A DNA stretch of 6,420 nucleotides from Sphingomonas sp. (GTDB taxonomy: Bacteria; Pseudomonadota; Alphaproteobacteria; Sphingomonadales; Sphingomonadaceae), in NCBI GenBank assembly GCA_013822915.1, contig PNLG01000284.1, forward strand, positions 1-6,420. The letters are read 5' to 3'. Position 1 is the stretch's first letter; each line of letters starts with the position of its first letter. This document shows, one piece after another, positions 1 to 6,346 of this stretch. Both the position numbers and the translations under genes were made by a program. The notes beneath the pieces are model-generated. The model saw only the letters and a program-made list of their open reading frames with translations, searched no databases and was not told the origin of the DNA.

Positions 1-1
1 C

Positions 2-1453
2 ACTTGCCTTGCTCTGGTCGCGGCCACTGCGCTCGTGCTGGGCGGGTGTGAACGGCGGCGCGATCAGGGCCCGGTTGTGGTCAGCGCGATCGGCAGTGCG
101 CCGGTGCTGGTCGATCCCGCGCGGGGCCGGGCCGATGCGCCATCGCGGCTTCTGCTCGATTCGGTCGCGCAGGGGCTGGTGCGCTTCGATGCACATGGCC
201 AGATCGCGCCGGGGCTGGCCGAACGCTGGACCGTGCTCGACGACGGACGCAGCTATATCTTTCGGCTCCGTGATGCCGAATGGAGCGACGGCAAGCGGAT
301 TGTCGCCGCCGATGTCGTGAGCGCGCTGCGACGTCATTTGGCGGCGGGCAGCCGTAACCCGCTCAAGGCATATCTCGCGGTGATTGACGAAATCGTCGAA
401 ATGACGCCGCATGTCATCGAAATCCGGCTGACGGCGCCCCGCCCCGACTTGCTCAAGCTGTTCGCGCAACCCGAGCTGGCGGTGTTAAAGAGCAAGCCGC
501 CCGCAGGCACCGGGCCGTTTCGACTGATCGAGCGGCGCCCGCGCTGGGTGATGCTGCGCCCCGCCTTTGACCCCGCGCGCGTCGCCGAGGATACTGAGGA
601 GCCCAGCCCCGAACAGTCGGTGCAGCTCTATGGCGAGCGCGCGTCGCGGGCGATCCTGCGCTTTCTGGCGCGCGAGTCCGACCTGGTTACGGGCGGCACT
701 TTCATCGACTGGCCGCTGGTGGCTGGCCAGCAAATCGCGCCCGCCAATTTGCGCACCGATCCTGTGGCGGGATTGTTCGGGCTGGCAGTGGTCAATCGCG
801 AGGGATTCCTGGCGGACTCACAGAACCGGCTGGCGATTGCACAGGCGATTGACCGCGCGGCGCTTGTCGCGGCGTATGCGCCAGGCTGGACGACCGATGC
901 GCTATTGCTCCCCGCGCAACTAGATTCAGCGACGCCGCCCGCGCGCCCTGGCTGGCTCGCGCTGTCGCCAGACGAACGGCGAGAGGGCGCGCGCATGCGC
1001 ATCGCAAAGTGGCAAGCCGATCAGGGCAACCCACCACGCCTGCGGATCGCACTGCCCAAGGGGCCGGGGGCGACGATCCTGTTCGGCTTTGTTGGCGCAG
1101 CACTCCAATCGGTTGGCGTTCAGCCGGTGCGCGTTGGGCTGCGCGATGCCGCCGACCTGCGAATGGTTGACGCGGTGGCGCCCTTTGACAGTGCGCTGTG
1201 GTATCTGGTGACGGCGTGCCAGCCATGCAGCGCCGACGCCCGCGCCAAAATCGCCGCTGCGCAAACCGCGACCACGCTCGACGAGCGCGCGCAGCGCATT
1301 GCCGAGGCCGATCTCGCCCTTGCCGAAGATGGGGGCTATATCGCGATCGCGCGGCCGCTGCGCTGGCATCTCGTGGCGCTGCGGCTGCGGCAGTGGCAAA
1401 TGAACAGCCGCGCCTGGCATCCGCTCAACCGGCTCCGCAGCGAGACGCCGTGA
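2..1453 (+). CDS. ABC transporter solute-binding lipoprotein, family 5 (peptide/nickel type), 5' partial
   Basis: The reading frame is open from base 2, so the true start lies before the window; the GTG at base 35 is internal. The first visible residues are hydrophobic and end in Leu-Gly-Gly-Cys, a lipobox with the Cys codon at bases 47-49. This implies a lipid-anchored exported protein. The N-terminal half resembles family 5 solute-binding proteins (SBP_bac_5, the DppA/OppA type): a segment near bases 150-300 reads like their 'GLV.FD..G.I.PGLAE.W...DDG..Y.F.LRD...WSDG' core, and GTGPF follows near base 510. The visible 483 residues are somewhat short for the family, and the C-terminal half is less typical. 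A Cys-Gln-Pro-Cys motif lies at bases 1217-1228. Such proteins bind peptides or other small solutes for import, but no permease or ATPase gene is visible, so the ligand is unknown. Its TGA overlaps the next gene's ATG. Confidence 0.87.
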   Translation, partial: TCLALVAATALVLGGCERRRDQGPVVVSAIGSAPVLVDPARGRADAPSRLLLDSVAQGLVRFDAHGQIAPGLAERWTVLDDGRSYIFRLRDAEWSDGKRIVAADVVSALRRHLAAGSRNPLKAYLAVIDEIVEMTPHVIEIRLTAPRPDLLKLFAQPELAVLKSKPPAGTGPFRLIERRPRWVMLRPAFDPARVAEDTEEPSPEQSVQLYGERASRAILRFLARESDLVTGGTFIDWPLVAGQQIAPANLRTDPVAGLFGLAVVNREGFLADSQNRLAIAQAIDRAALVAAYAPGWTTDALLLPAQLDSATPPARPGWLALSPDERREGARMRIAKWQADQGNPPRLRIALPKGPGATILFGFVGAALQSVGVQPVRVGLRDAADLRMVDAVAPFDSALWYLVTACQPCSADARAKIAAAQTATTLDERAQRIAEADLALAEDGGYIAIARPLRWHLVALRLRQWQMNSRAWHPLNRLRSETP

Positions 1454-1884
1454 TGGCCGACAAGCCCCGGTCCGGCCCGATCCCGGCCATCCCGCTTGCT
1501 GCCGACCCCGTATCGGTGCGGCAACGGTTGATCATGCTTGAACATCTGCTCGAAGGGCTTGTGACGATCCCCGGCATCAACCGCAAAATCGGGCTCGACG
1601 TGATGTTGGACATCATCCCGGCGGCAGGCAGCACAGTGGGCGCGGTGATGGGGGCCTATATGCTGTGGGAGGCCCGCAACCTGGGCATGACGCGGTGGCA
1701 GATGGCGCGGATGATCGGCAATGTCGGCATTGATTTTGGCCTCGGCCTGATCCCGTGGGTGGGTGCGATCCCCGACTACTTCTTTCGGTCGAACACCCGC
1801 AACATGAAGATCATCAAGCGGCACCTTGACCGGCATCACCCGGCCAGCGCGATTATCGACGGCGGCCCCCACGCCAGATCTTGA
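1453..1884 (+). CDS. DUF4112 family membrane-associated protein
   Basis: This 143-residue protein fits DUF4112, a family of unknown function. The family pattern is visible as an N-terminal helix, then GLDVMLDIIPAAGS (about residues 47-60), a hydrophobic stretch with AYMLWEA (68-74), RMIGNVGID (87-94), a second LIPWVGAIPDYFF element (99-111) and the closing SNTRN...IIKRHL (114-125). The two 'IPxxG' elements look like an internal duplication and probably lie in or against the membrane. In many family members Asp follows the Gly of each element; here it is Ser60 and Ala105. The ATG at 1453 is chosen because it overlaps the upstream stop (TGATG), which suggests translational coupling. The open frame extends further upstream, but only as a shadow of the lipoprotein gene. 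The 3' end overlaps the convergent RNase T2 gene by 32 bases. No function can be assigned. Confidence 0.9.
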   Translation: MADKPRSGPIPAIPLAADPVSVRQRLIMLEHLLEGLVTIPGINRKIGLDVMLDIIPAAGSTVGAVMGAYMLWEARNLGMTRWQMARMIGNVGIDFGLGLIPWVGAIPDYFFRSNTRNMKIIKRHLDRHHPASAIIDGGPHARS

Positions 1885-2569
1885 TCGGCGCGTCGGCGGC
1901 AAGCCCGCCCTGATACGCCGGGCACGTCGCATAGCGCAGCCGCTTGTCGAGACAGAGCCAAACCTCCTCCAGCCAGCCCTGACGATTAGCGGTGATCCGC
2001 ATCATGTCAGGGGCAATGCCCGGATTGGCAGCGGCGACCGCGCGCGCGACATCCCCCACCATCAACGTCTGACGACGTGACAATGCCCCCATATCGGGAT
2101 AGCGCAAATCGCCATAAAGCCGCGTGGCGGCAGTGAAATATTCCTCGGGCGTGCGGCTCATGCAGGTGCCGTGCTTGGCCCATTCGTGCTGGATCAGCTG
2201 CGCCGAGGGCGTGGCACAAAGCTGACGCCGGATGACGACGGGCCGGACAATCCCGGTCGCACGGCAATATTGCGGCCAGTTCGTCCCCTCCCCATCGGGC
2301 CACAGCCCGTGGAGCGTAAAGCCAAAGCGATTGCCGCGCGCGCATTCAAACGCTGCGCCGGCCTCGCGCCCATTTTCGTGGCAATATTGCGCGGCCCAGG
2401 TGAGTGCGAGGGTATAGCCGCCAATCGGCAGCACGCGCTTGGGCTGCGACGCGCTCGGGCCATCGGGTCGGGGACGCGGCACTTGCTGAGGCACCGCACA
2501 GCTATAGGCTTGCGCCTGCGCGATTGCGGGGATCACCCCGACGATCAGCGCCGCCGCCGCGCGGATCAT
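1853..2569 (-). CDS. Secreted ribonuclease T2 family protein
   Basis: This is a 238-residue RNase T2, an enzyme that cleaves single-stranded RNA through a 2',3'-cyclic phosphate intermediate with little base preference. Both signature blocks are present: CAS I reads FTLHGLWPDGEG (residues 84-95, His87) and CAS II reads HEWAKHGTC (128-136, His128, Glu129, Lys132, His133). All expected catalytic residues are therefore intact. The N-terminus is a signal peptide with a hydrophobic core and a likely cut after AQA at residue 21, so the enzyme should act in the periplasm or outside the cell. Eight Cys remain in the mature part (24, 63, 76, 102, 118, 136, 206, 216), consistent with disulfides. The start ATG overlaps the TGA of the upstream membrane-protein gene and has a good AGGAAG Shine-Dalgarno at 2574-2579. 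The last residues (GGRRR) are encoded antisense to the end of the DUF4112 gene. Confidence 0.95.
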   Translation of the reverse strand: MIRAAAALIVGVIPAIAQAQAYSCAVPQQVPRPRPDGPSASQPKRVLPIGGYTLALTWAAQYCHENGREAGAAFECARGNRFGFTLHGLWPDGEGTNWPQYCRATGIVRPVVIRRQLCATPSAQLIQHEWAKHGTCMSRTPEEYFTAATRLYGDLRYPDMGALSRRQTLMVGDVARAVAAANPGIAPDMMRITANRQGWLEEVWLCLDKRLRYATCPAYQGGLAADAPIKIWRGGRRR

Positions 2570-3003
2570 GTGACTTCCTGACCCTCGCCAAACCAGGCCT
2601 TGGCATCCGGGCGGAACAGATGCGCGACCGCCGCGAGCAGCAGGGCGGAGGCAATGACGCTGGCCGCACTGCCCGCCGCGCTGCGCGCTTCAGCGCCAAT
2701 GCCCGTAGCAATGCCGAACATCAAAAACGCGAGGACAATCACGTTGGCCGCCGTAAACGCAACCAGCACCCATTTCGCCACCGCCGACGCGCGGTGCGCG
2801 ATCAAATACCATAGCGCGATTTGCGTCACCACCGCCAGGCCAAGCACCGCGGGGATGAGCCACGGCCCAACTGCCTCGGTCGCTTGCGCGCGAGCGGCAC
2901 TTCCCGGGCCAAACAGCGCGACCAACGAACCAGCCAGCCCAATGCCGATATGGCCCGCGTAAAATTGTTCAAACCGGATGATCGACGCGGGCCGTTCCAT
3001 CAT
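2566..3003 (-). CDS. Hypothetical four-helix membrane protein
   Basis: I do not recognise a named family. The 145-residue product has four likely membrane helices at about residues 16-32, 48-69, 77-98 and 109-129. A short N-terminus (ERPASIIRFEQFY) precedes them, and a soluble tail with LFRPDAKAWFGEG follows. There is no cleavable signal peptide or catalytic motif. An AAGGGG Shine-Dalgarno at 3009-3014 lies 5 bases before the first ATG (3003) and 8 before the second (3000), so translation may begin at the second Met. It sits 57 bases downstream of nadC in the same direction, and its stop codon overlaps the RNase T2 start (ATGA), which strongly suggests coupled expression with the RNase. A role linked to the RNase or to nucleotide scavenging is possible but unproven. 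Codon-level composition matches the neighbours, so I take it as a real gene. Confidence 0.8.
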   Translation of the reverse strand: MMERPASIIRFEQFYAGHIGIGLAGSLVALFGPGSAARAQATEAVGPWLIPAVLGLAVVTQIALWYLIAHRASAVAKWVLVAFTAANVIVLAFLMFGIATGIGAEARSAAGSAASVIASALLLAAVAHLFRPDAKAWFGEGQEVT

Positions 3004-3060
3004 TGTAACCCCTTGGTTCAGCCATCATAGCGCGAAGCGCCTCGGCCTCAAGTTGCCATC

Positions 3061-3906
3061 TCAGGCAGCGGCAAAATCCAGCCCGATGTCGGCGGCGGGC
3101 GCCGACTGTGTCAAACGACCGACGCTGATAAAAGTCACGCCCGTCTCGGCAATCGCCCGGATGGTGTCGAGCCGGACCCCGCCCGACGCCTCTGTCGGGA
3201 CACGCCCGGCGACCAACGCCACCGCTTCGCGCAGCACCGGCGGCGGCATATTGTCGAGCAGCAGATGCGTGGCCCCGGCGGCAAGCGCGGGTGCAATCTG
3301 GTCCAGCCTGTCCACTTCGACGATAATCCGCTCAATCCCGGCCGCGACCGCACGGGCGACGGCTTCGCCCACTGAACCCGCCACCGCGACGTGATTATCC
3401 TTGATCATCGCCGCGTCCCAAAGGCCGATCCGGTGATTGGTCGCCCCGCCCATCCGCGTCGCATATTTGCCGAGCAGCCGCAGCCCCGGCACCGTCTTGC
3501 GCGTGTCGAGTAGCGTGGCGCCCGTCCCCGCAATCGCCGTGACATAGGCACGCGTCATGGTGGCGATGCCCGACAAATGCTGCACCGTGTTCAGCGCCGA
3601 TCGTTCGGCGGTGAGCATCGCACGCGCGCGCCCCTCAATCCGCATCAGGTCGGTGCCCGCCGCCACCTGCGCGCCCTCCCCCGCCAATATCTCGATCCGC
3701 ACCTCAGGGTCGAGCGCGCGGAAAAACGCCGCCGCAATCGGCAGGCCCGCCACAACAATCGGGTCGCGGCTGTCCATCACGCCGGTGAAGCGCGCGTCCG
3801 CCGGAATGACCGCGGCAGAGGTAATGTCGCCGCCCGCGCCCAAATCCTCCGCCAGCGTAGCCGCGACAAAGCCATCGAGATCAAAGCCGGGGAGTGCAAA
3901 GCTCAT
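3061..3906 (-). CDS. nadC: Nicotinate-nucleotide pyrophosphorylase (quinolinate phosphoribosyltransferase, carboxylating)
   Basis: NadC converts quinolinate and PRPP to nicotinate mononucleotide, CO2 and pyrophosphate, the third step of de novo NAD synthesis, in the cytosol. The 281-residue length is normal. Family landmarks are clear: AEDLGAGGDITS (19-30), TAERSALNTVQHLSG (99-113, with Arg102 in the substrate site), DTRKTVPG (134-141), GGATNHRIGLWDAAMIKDNH (153-172, with His158, Arg159 and Lys169), Glu197/Asp199, LLLDNM (215-220) and SGG (241-243). The C-terminus SVGRLTQSAPAADIGLDF is of the alphaproteobacterial type, in place of the commoner 'VGALTHS'. The frame stays open to 4065, but the ATG at 3906 gives the canonical N-terminus and avoids overlap with the divergent HAD gene. 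The Shine-Dalgarno is weak (GGA about 8 bases upstream). No nadA or nadB is visible. The related ModD is less likely given the close match to NadC motifs. Confidence 0.96.
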   Translation of the reverse strand: MSFALPGFDLDGFVAATLAEDLGAGGDITSAAVIPADARFTGVMDSRDPIVVAGLPIAAAFFRALDPEVRIEILAGEGAQVAAGTDLMRIEGRARAMLTAERSALNTVQHLSGIATMTRAYVTAIAGTGATLLDTRKTVPGLRLLGKYATRMGGATNHRIGLWDAAMIKDNHVAVAGSVGEAVARAVAAGIERIIVEVDRLDQIAPALAAGATHLLLDNMPPPVLREAVALVAGRVPTEASGGVRLDTIRAIAETGVTFISVGRLTQSAPAADIGLDFAAA

Positions 3907-3925
3907 GCGCCGTCCATGCCACGCC

Positions 3926-3951
3926 GCGCTGGCGCTGCAAAGCCAAAGCGC
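3926..3951. repeat. Imperfect inverted repeat in the nadC/HAD divergent region
   Basis: GCGCT at 3926-3930 can pair with AGCGC at 3947-3951. GGC at 3931-3933 can pair with GCC at 3942-3944, with two unpaired A residues and an 8-base loop. It fills about half of the 58-base gap between two divergent starts, where promoters or an operator would lie. In such GC-rich DNA a short imperfect repeat can arise by chance, so this is a weak call. Confidence 0.2.
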
Positions 3952-3964
3952 TAAGGTGTGCGCC

Positions 3965-4660
3965 ATGGAACCCAAAGTCTTTGCCTTCGACATCTTTGGC
4001 ACCGTCGTCGATTGGCGCACCAGCATCGCGCGCGAGGCAGCAGCGATGCTCGCGGGGACGGGCATCGACCCGCATGCGTTCGCCGATCAATGGCGCGCAC
4101 GCTATCAACCGGCGATGCAAGCGTGCCGCAGCGGGGCGCGGCCCTATACGCGGCTTGACGTGCTGAACCGTGAGACGCTGGACGATCTGCTCGCCGCGCT
4201 CGGATGTGACGCGGATGAGCCGACCCGTGCCAATCTGGCGCTGGCGTGGCGGCGGCTCGACCCTTGGCCCGATGCCGTGGCAGGGCTGGCGCGGATCCGG
4301 GCGCGCTTTCCGATTGTCACGCTGTCGAACGGCAATATCGCGCTGACCATGGCGATGGCGCGGCGCGCCGGGATCACGTGGGACGCCGTGCTGGGAGCCG
4401 AGGCGACGGGCATCTACAAGCCGATGCCGGGCGCGTATCTTGGCACCGCCGCCATATTGGGTATTGCACCGGGCGAGCTATGCCTGGTCGCCGCGCACCA
4501 TAGCGATTTGGCGGCGGCGCGCGCGGTAGGGCTGAAAACCGCCTATGTCGCGCGGCCGATGGAATATGGCGGCGCCCCCGCTCCCGATGCGCACATGGCG
4601 CAAGATTGGGACTGGCTGGCGGTTAGTATCGAGGATCTGGCGGACCAGCTTGGCGGCTAA
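3965..4660 (+). CDS. HAD-superfamily hydrolase, haloacid dehalogenase type II group
   Basis: The 231-residue protein has the size and motifs of L-2-haloacid dehalogenases, which displace halide from 2-haloalkanoates through an aspartyl ester. Motif I is FDIFGTVVDWR (residues 8-18) with nucleophile Asp9 and Thr13; the second Asp expected in HAD phosphatases (position 11) is Phe, as in dehalogenases. Motif II is LSNGN (Ser121, Asn122), motif III is YKP (Lys152), and Arg44 may match the substrate-carboxylate Arg. Motif IV reads VAAHHSDL (175-182, Asp181), unlike the SSNxxD of characterised Pseudomonas-type enzymes, so the substrate is uncertain. The ATG at 3965 has AAGG 8 bases upstream (3953-3956); an in-frame GTG at 3956 overlaps that site and is less likely. 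It is transcribed away from nadC and converges on the aldolase gene. It is cytosolic, with no signal peptide. Confidence 0.9.
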   Translation: MEPKVFAFDIFGTVVDWRTSIAREAAAMLAGTGIDPHAFADQWRARYQPAMQACRSGARPYTRLDVLNRETLDDLLAALGCDADEPTRANLALAWRRLDPWPDAVAGLARIRARFPIVTLSNGNIALTMAMARRAGITWDAVLGAEATGIYKPMPGAYLGTAAILGIAPGELCLVAAHHSDLAAARAVGLKTAYVARPMEYGGAPAPDAHMAQDWDWLAVSIEDLADQLGG

Positions 4661-4679
4661 GCCGGGCCGCACCCGCCCC

Positions 4680-5471
4680 CTATTCCGCATAGCCCGGATT
4701 ATGCCGATCCAACTTGCGCAGCAGTGCGGGCCACGCCAGCCCCTGCGCGAGCATGGCCATGCCCGCGCCCGATGATTGCTCCTCAACCTTGCCCTCAACC
4801 CCTTGCGGTGGGTTGTGGAGGCCACTGCGCCCGGCGCTCAGCATATGCACCTGCGCCTCGCACGCGCGCTCAAGGAAATAGAGCCGCAGAAACGCCTGCG
4901 CGACGGTCGCCCCCACCGCCAGCGTGCCATGATTGCGCAGGATCATGGTGTGCTTGGTCCCCAGATCCTGCACCAGCCGTTCGCGCTCCTCCAGCTCGGT
5001 CGCGATGCCCTCATATTCGTGATACGCTACGTCATGCCCGGCGATCATCGCGGTCTGGGTGTGCGGCAGCAGCCCCTCGGCCATTGCCGACACCGCCTGA
5101 CCATAAGGGGTGTGGAGATGCATCACCGATGCCGCGTCCTCGCGCGCCATATGAATGGCGGAGTGGATGACAAAGCCCGCGCGATTGACCGGCGCGGGGG
5201 TGTCGTCAACCTTGTTACCGTCAACGTCGATCTTGACGAGGGCAGAGGCAGTCATTTCCTCAAACATATGAGTATAGGGATTGATGAGAAAATGATGCTC
5301 CGGCCCCGGCACCCGAGCCGACAAATGGGTGAAGATCAGATCGTCCCAGCCATACATGGCGACGAGGCGGTAAGCAGCGGCTAGGTCCACCCGCGCCTGC
5401 CATTCCTCGGGCGAGCAACGGTCGCGAACGGCGGTGCTGGCGGTATCGGCGGACTTGATCGCGGTGGCCAT
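4680..5471 (-). CDS. Class II aldolase/adducin family protein
   Basis: The 263-residue product matches the class II aldolase/adducin fold, whose enzymes use a divalent metal (often zinc) to cleave or form C-C bonds, or to decarboxylate, in sugar-acid and related metabolism. The visible core includes LAAAYRLVAMYGWDDLIFTHLSAR from about residue 30, LINPYTHMFEEMTAS (62-76, Glu71/Glu72), the metal pair His118 and His120 in MHLHTPYG, and His181 in LRNHGTLAVG (178-187). The three metal His are therefore present. A charged N-terminal extension of about 20 residues precedes the domain. Many members of this subgroup have no known substrate, and non-enzymatic adducin-like roles exist, so no reaction is assigned. 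It lies 11 bases after the CitE-like gene, whose TAG stop forms part of its Shine-Dalgarno. It is probably the second gene of that operon. Confidence 0.93.
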   Translation of the reverse strand: MATAIKSADTASTAVRDRCSPEEWQARVDLAAAYRLVAMYGWDDLIFTHLSARVPGPEHHFLINPYTHMFEEMTASALVKIDVDGNKVDDTPAPVNRAGFVIHSAIHMAREDAASVMHLHTPYGQAVSAMAEGLLPHTQTAMIAGHDVAYHEYEGIATELEERERLVQDLGTKHTMILRNHGTLAVGATVAQAFLRLYFLERACEAQVHMLSAGRSGLHNPPQGVEGKVEEQSSGAGMAMLAQGLAWPALLRKLDRHNPGYAE

Positions 5472-5479
5472 CGGGGCGT

Positions 5480-5485
5480 CTCCTA
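5480..5485 (-). promoter_or_regulatory. Shine-Dalgarno of the aldolase gene overlapping the upstream stop codon
   Basis: Read on the minus strand the bases are TAGGAG. The TAG is the stop of the CitE-like gene, and AGGAG is a strong ribosome binding site 8 bases before the aldolase ATG. This layout favours translational coupling and supports the chosen start at 5471. Confidence 0.75.
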
Positions 5486-6346
5486 TCCTATTTGCGCAGG
5501 ATCATAACCGCGATTGGCAGCGGCGCAAAGCGCGAGCGTGCGCTGGGCTTCCGCCAGGTGCAGTCGCTCAACCATGCGCCCGTCGATCTGGATCGCGCCC
5601 CGGCCGACATGTTCGGGGGCGGCAAACGCCGCCACGATTGCGTCTGCGCGCGCGACCTGCTCTGCCGAAGGCGTAAACGCCGCGTTGCACGGTTCGATTT
5701 GCGCCGGGTGGATCAGGGTTTTGCCGTCAAACCCCATGTCGCGCCCCTGCTCAGCCTCCGCGCGCAAGGCGTCCAGATCGCGGAAATCATTGCGCACCCC
5801 GTCGAGCGCGACCAGCCCGCTCGCCCGCGCCGCCGCCACCGCCAGCGTCAGCACCGGCACCAGCGGCGCCCGGCCCGCGCAGCGCATTTCGAGCGCCAGA
5901 TCGTTGGTGCCGATCACCATGCCGCCGCCCGCCCCCACGGCATCGGCAATCGCTTGCAGATTGGCGAGCGCGCGGCACGTCTCGATCATCACCCACAGCG
6001 GCTGCCCGGCCAAACGTTCGCGATAGCGCGCGACATCGGCGGCGGTAGCGACCTTGGGCGCCAGCACCGCATCCACCGCCAGCCCCGCCGTCGCTTTCAG
6101 ATCATCCGCCCCCCATGGCGTGTCGAGCGCATTCACCCGGAGCACGGTCAACCGCCCGCCAAAGCCGCCGCCGGTAAAAGCGGCAACCGCCGCCGCCCGC
6201 GCTGCCGCCTTCACATTGGGGGCGACCGCATCCTCCAGATCGAGAATGACCGCGTCGCACGGCAACCCTCTCGCCTTTTCAATCGCGCGCGGGTTGGACG
6301 CGGGCAGGAACAGCGCGGAGCGGCAGGGGCGTATCGGGTCAGTCAT
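5483..6346 (-). CDS. CoA-ester lyase, HpcH/HpaI aldolase/citrate lyase beta (CitE-like) family
   Basis: The 287-residue protein matches single-domain CitE-like enzymes, TIM-barrel lyases or thioesterases that act on CoA esters such as citramalyl-, malyl- or methylmalyl-CoA with Mg2+. Landmarks in order: RSALFLPASNPRAIEKA (9-25), AVILDLEDAVAP (32-43), LRVNALDTPWGADDL (69-83, Arg70), VLAPKV (94-99), MIET (120-123, metal ligand Glu122), IGTNDLALEM (145-154, Asp149 as second ligand), GFDGKTLIHPAQI (205-217) and a C-terminal ERLHLAEAQRTLA segment. Length fits malyl-CoA lyase/thioesterase homologues; true CitE of the citrate lyase complex is less likely because no citD, citF or citC is visible. The ATG at 6346 has AGAAGG at 6352-6357, 5 bases upstream. 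It is the first gene of a pair with the class II aldolase gene. The exact substrate cannot be read from sequence. Confidence 0.92.
   Translation of the reverse strand: MTDPIRPCRSALFLPASNPRAIEKARGLPCDAVILDLEDAVAPNVKAAARAAAVAAFTGGGFGGRLTVLRVNALDTPWGADDLKATAGLAVDAVLAPKVATAADVARYRERLAGQPLWVMIETCRALANLQAIADAVGAGGGMVIGTNDLALEMRCAGRAPLVPVLTLAVAAARASGLVALDGVRNDFRDLDALRAEAEQGRDMGFDGKTLIHPAQIEPCNAAFTPSAEQVARADAIVAAFAAPEHVGRGAIQIDGRMVERLHLAEAQRTLALCAAANRGYDPAQIG

Noticed and set aside
35..37. GTG at base 35 as the true start of the binding protein
   Set aside because: It would cut off the hydrophobic part of the lipoprotein signal and leave only the lipobox end. The frame is open to the window edge.
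1336..1932. Minus-strand open frame of 198 codons across the lipoprotein and DUF4112 genes
   Set aside because: It covers a gene junction and gives a low-complexity Arg-rich product. The sense genes fit known families.
1853..3003. RNase T2 plus membrane protein as a toxin-immunity or contact-dependent system
   Set aside because: The RNase has a plain signal peptide and no delivery domain, and sits beside housekeeping nadC. Nothing points to a polymorphic toxin.
3907..4065. N-terminal extension of NadC up to base 4065
   Set aside because: It would run over the divergent HAD start and add residues with no NadC similarity. The ATG at 3906 gives the family N-terminus.
4661..4679. Bidirectional terminator between the convergent HAD and aldolase genes
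   Set aside because: The 19 bases are GC-rich but show no stable hairpin followed by a T run on either strand.
4776..5384. Plus-strand open frame of 202 codons opposite the class II aldolase gene
   Set aside because: It has no domain signature and lies wholly antisense to a well-supported gene with metal-binding His motifs.
5483..6346. CitE subunit of a citrate lyase complex
   Set aside because: No citD, citF, citC or citX genes are visible, and the neighbour is a class II aldolase. A stand-alone CoA-ester lyase or thioesterase is more likely.
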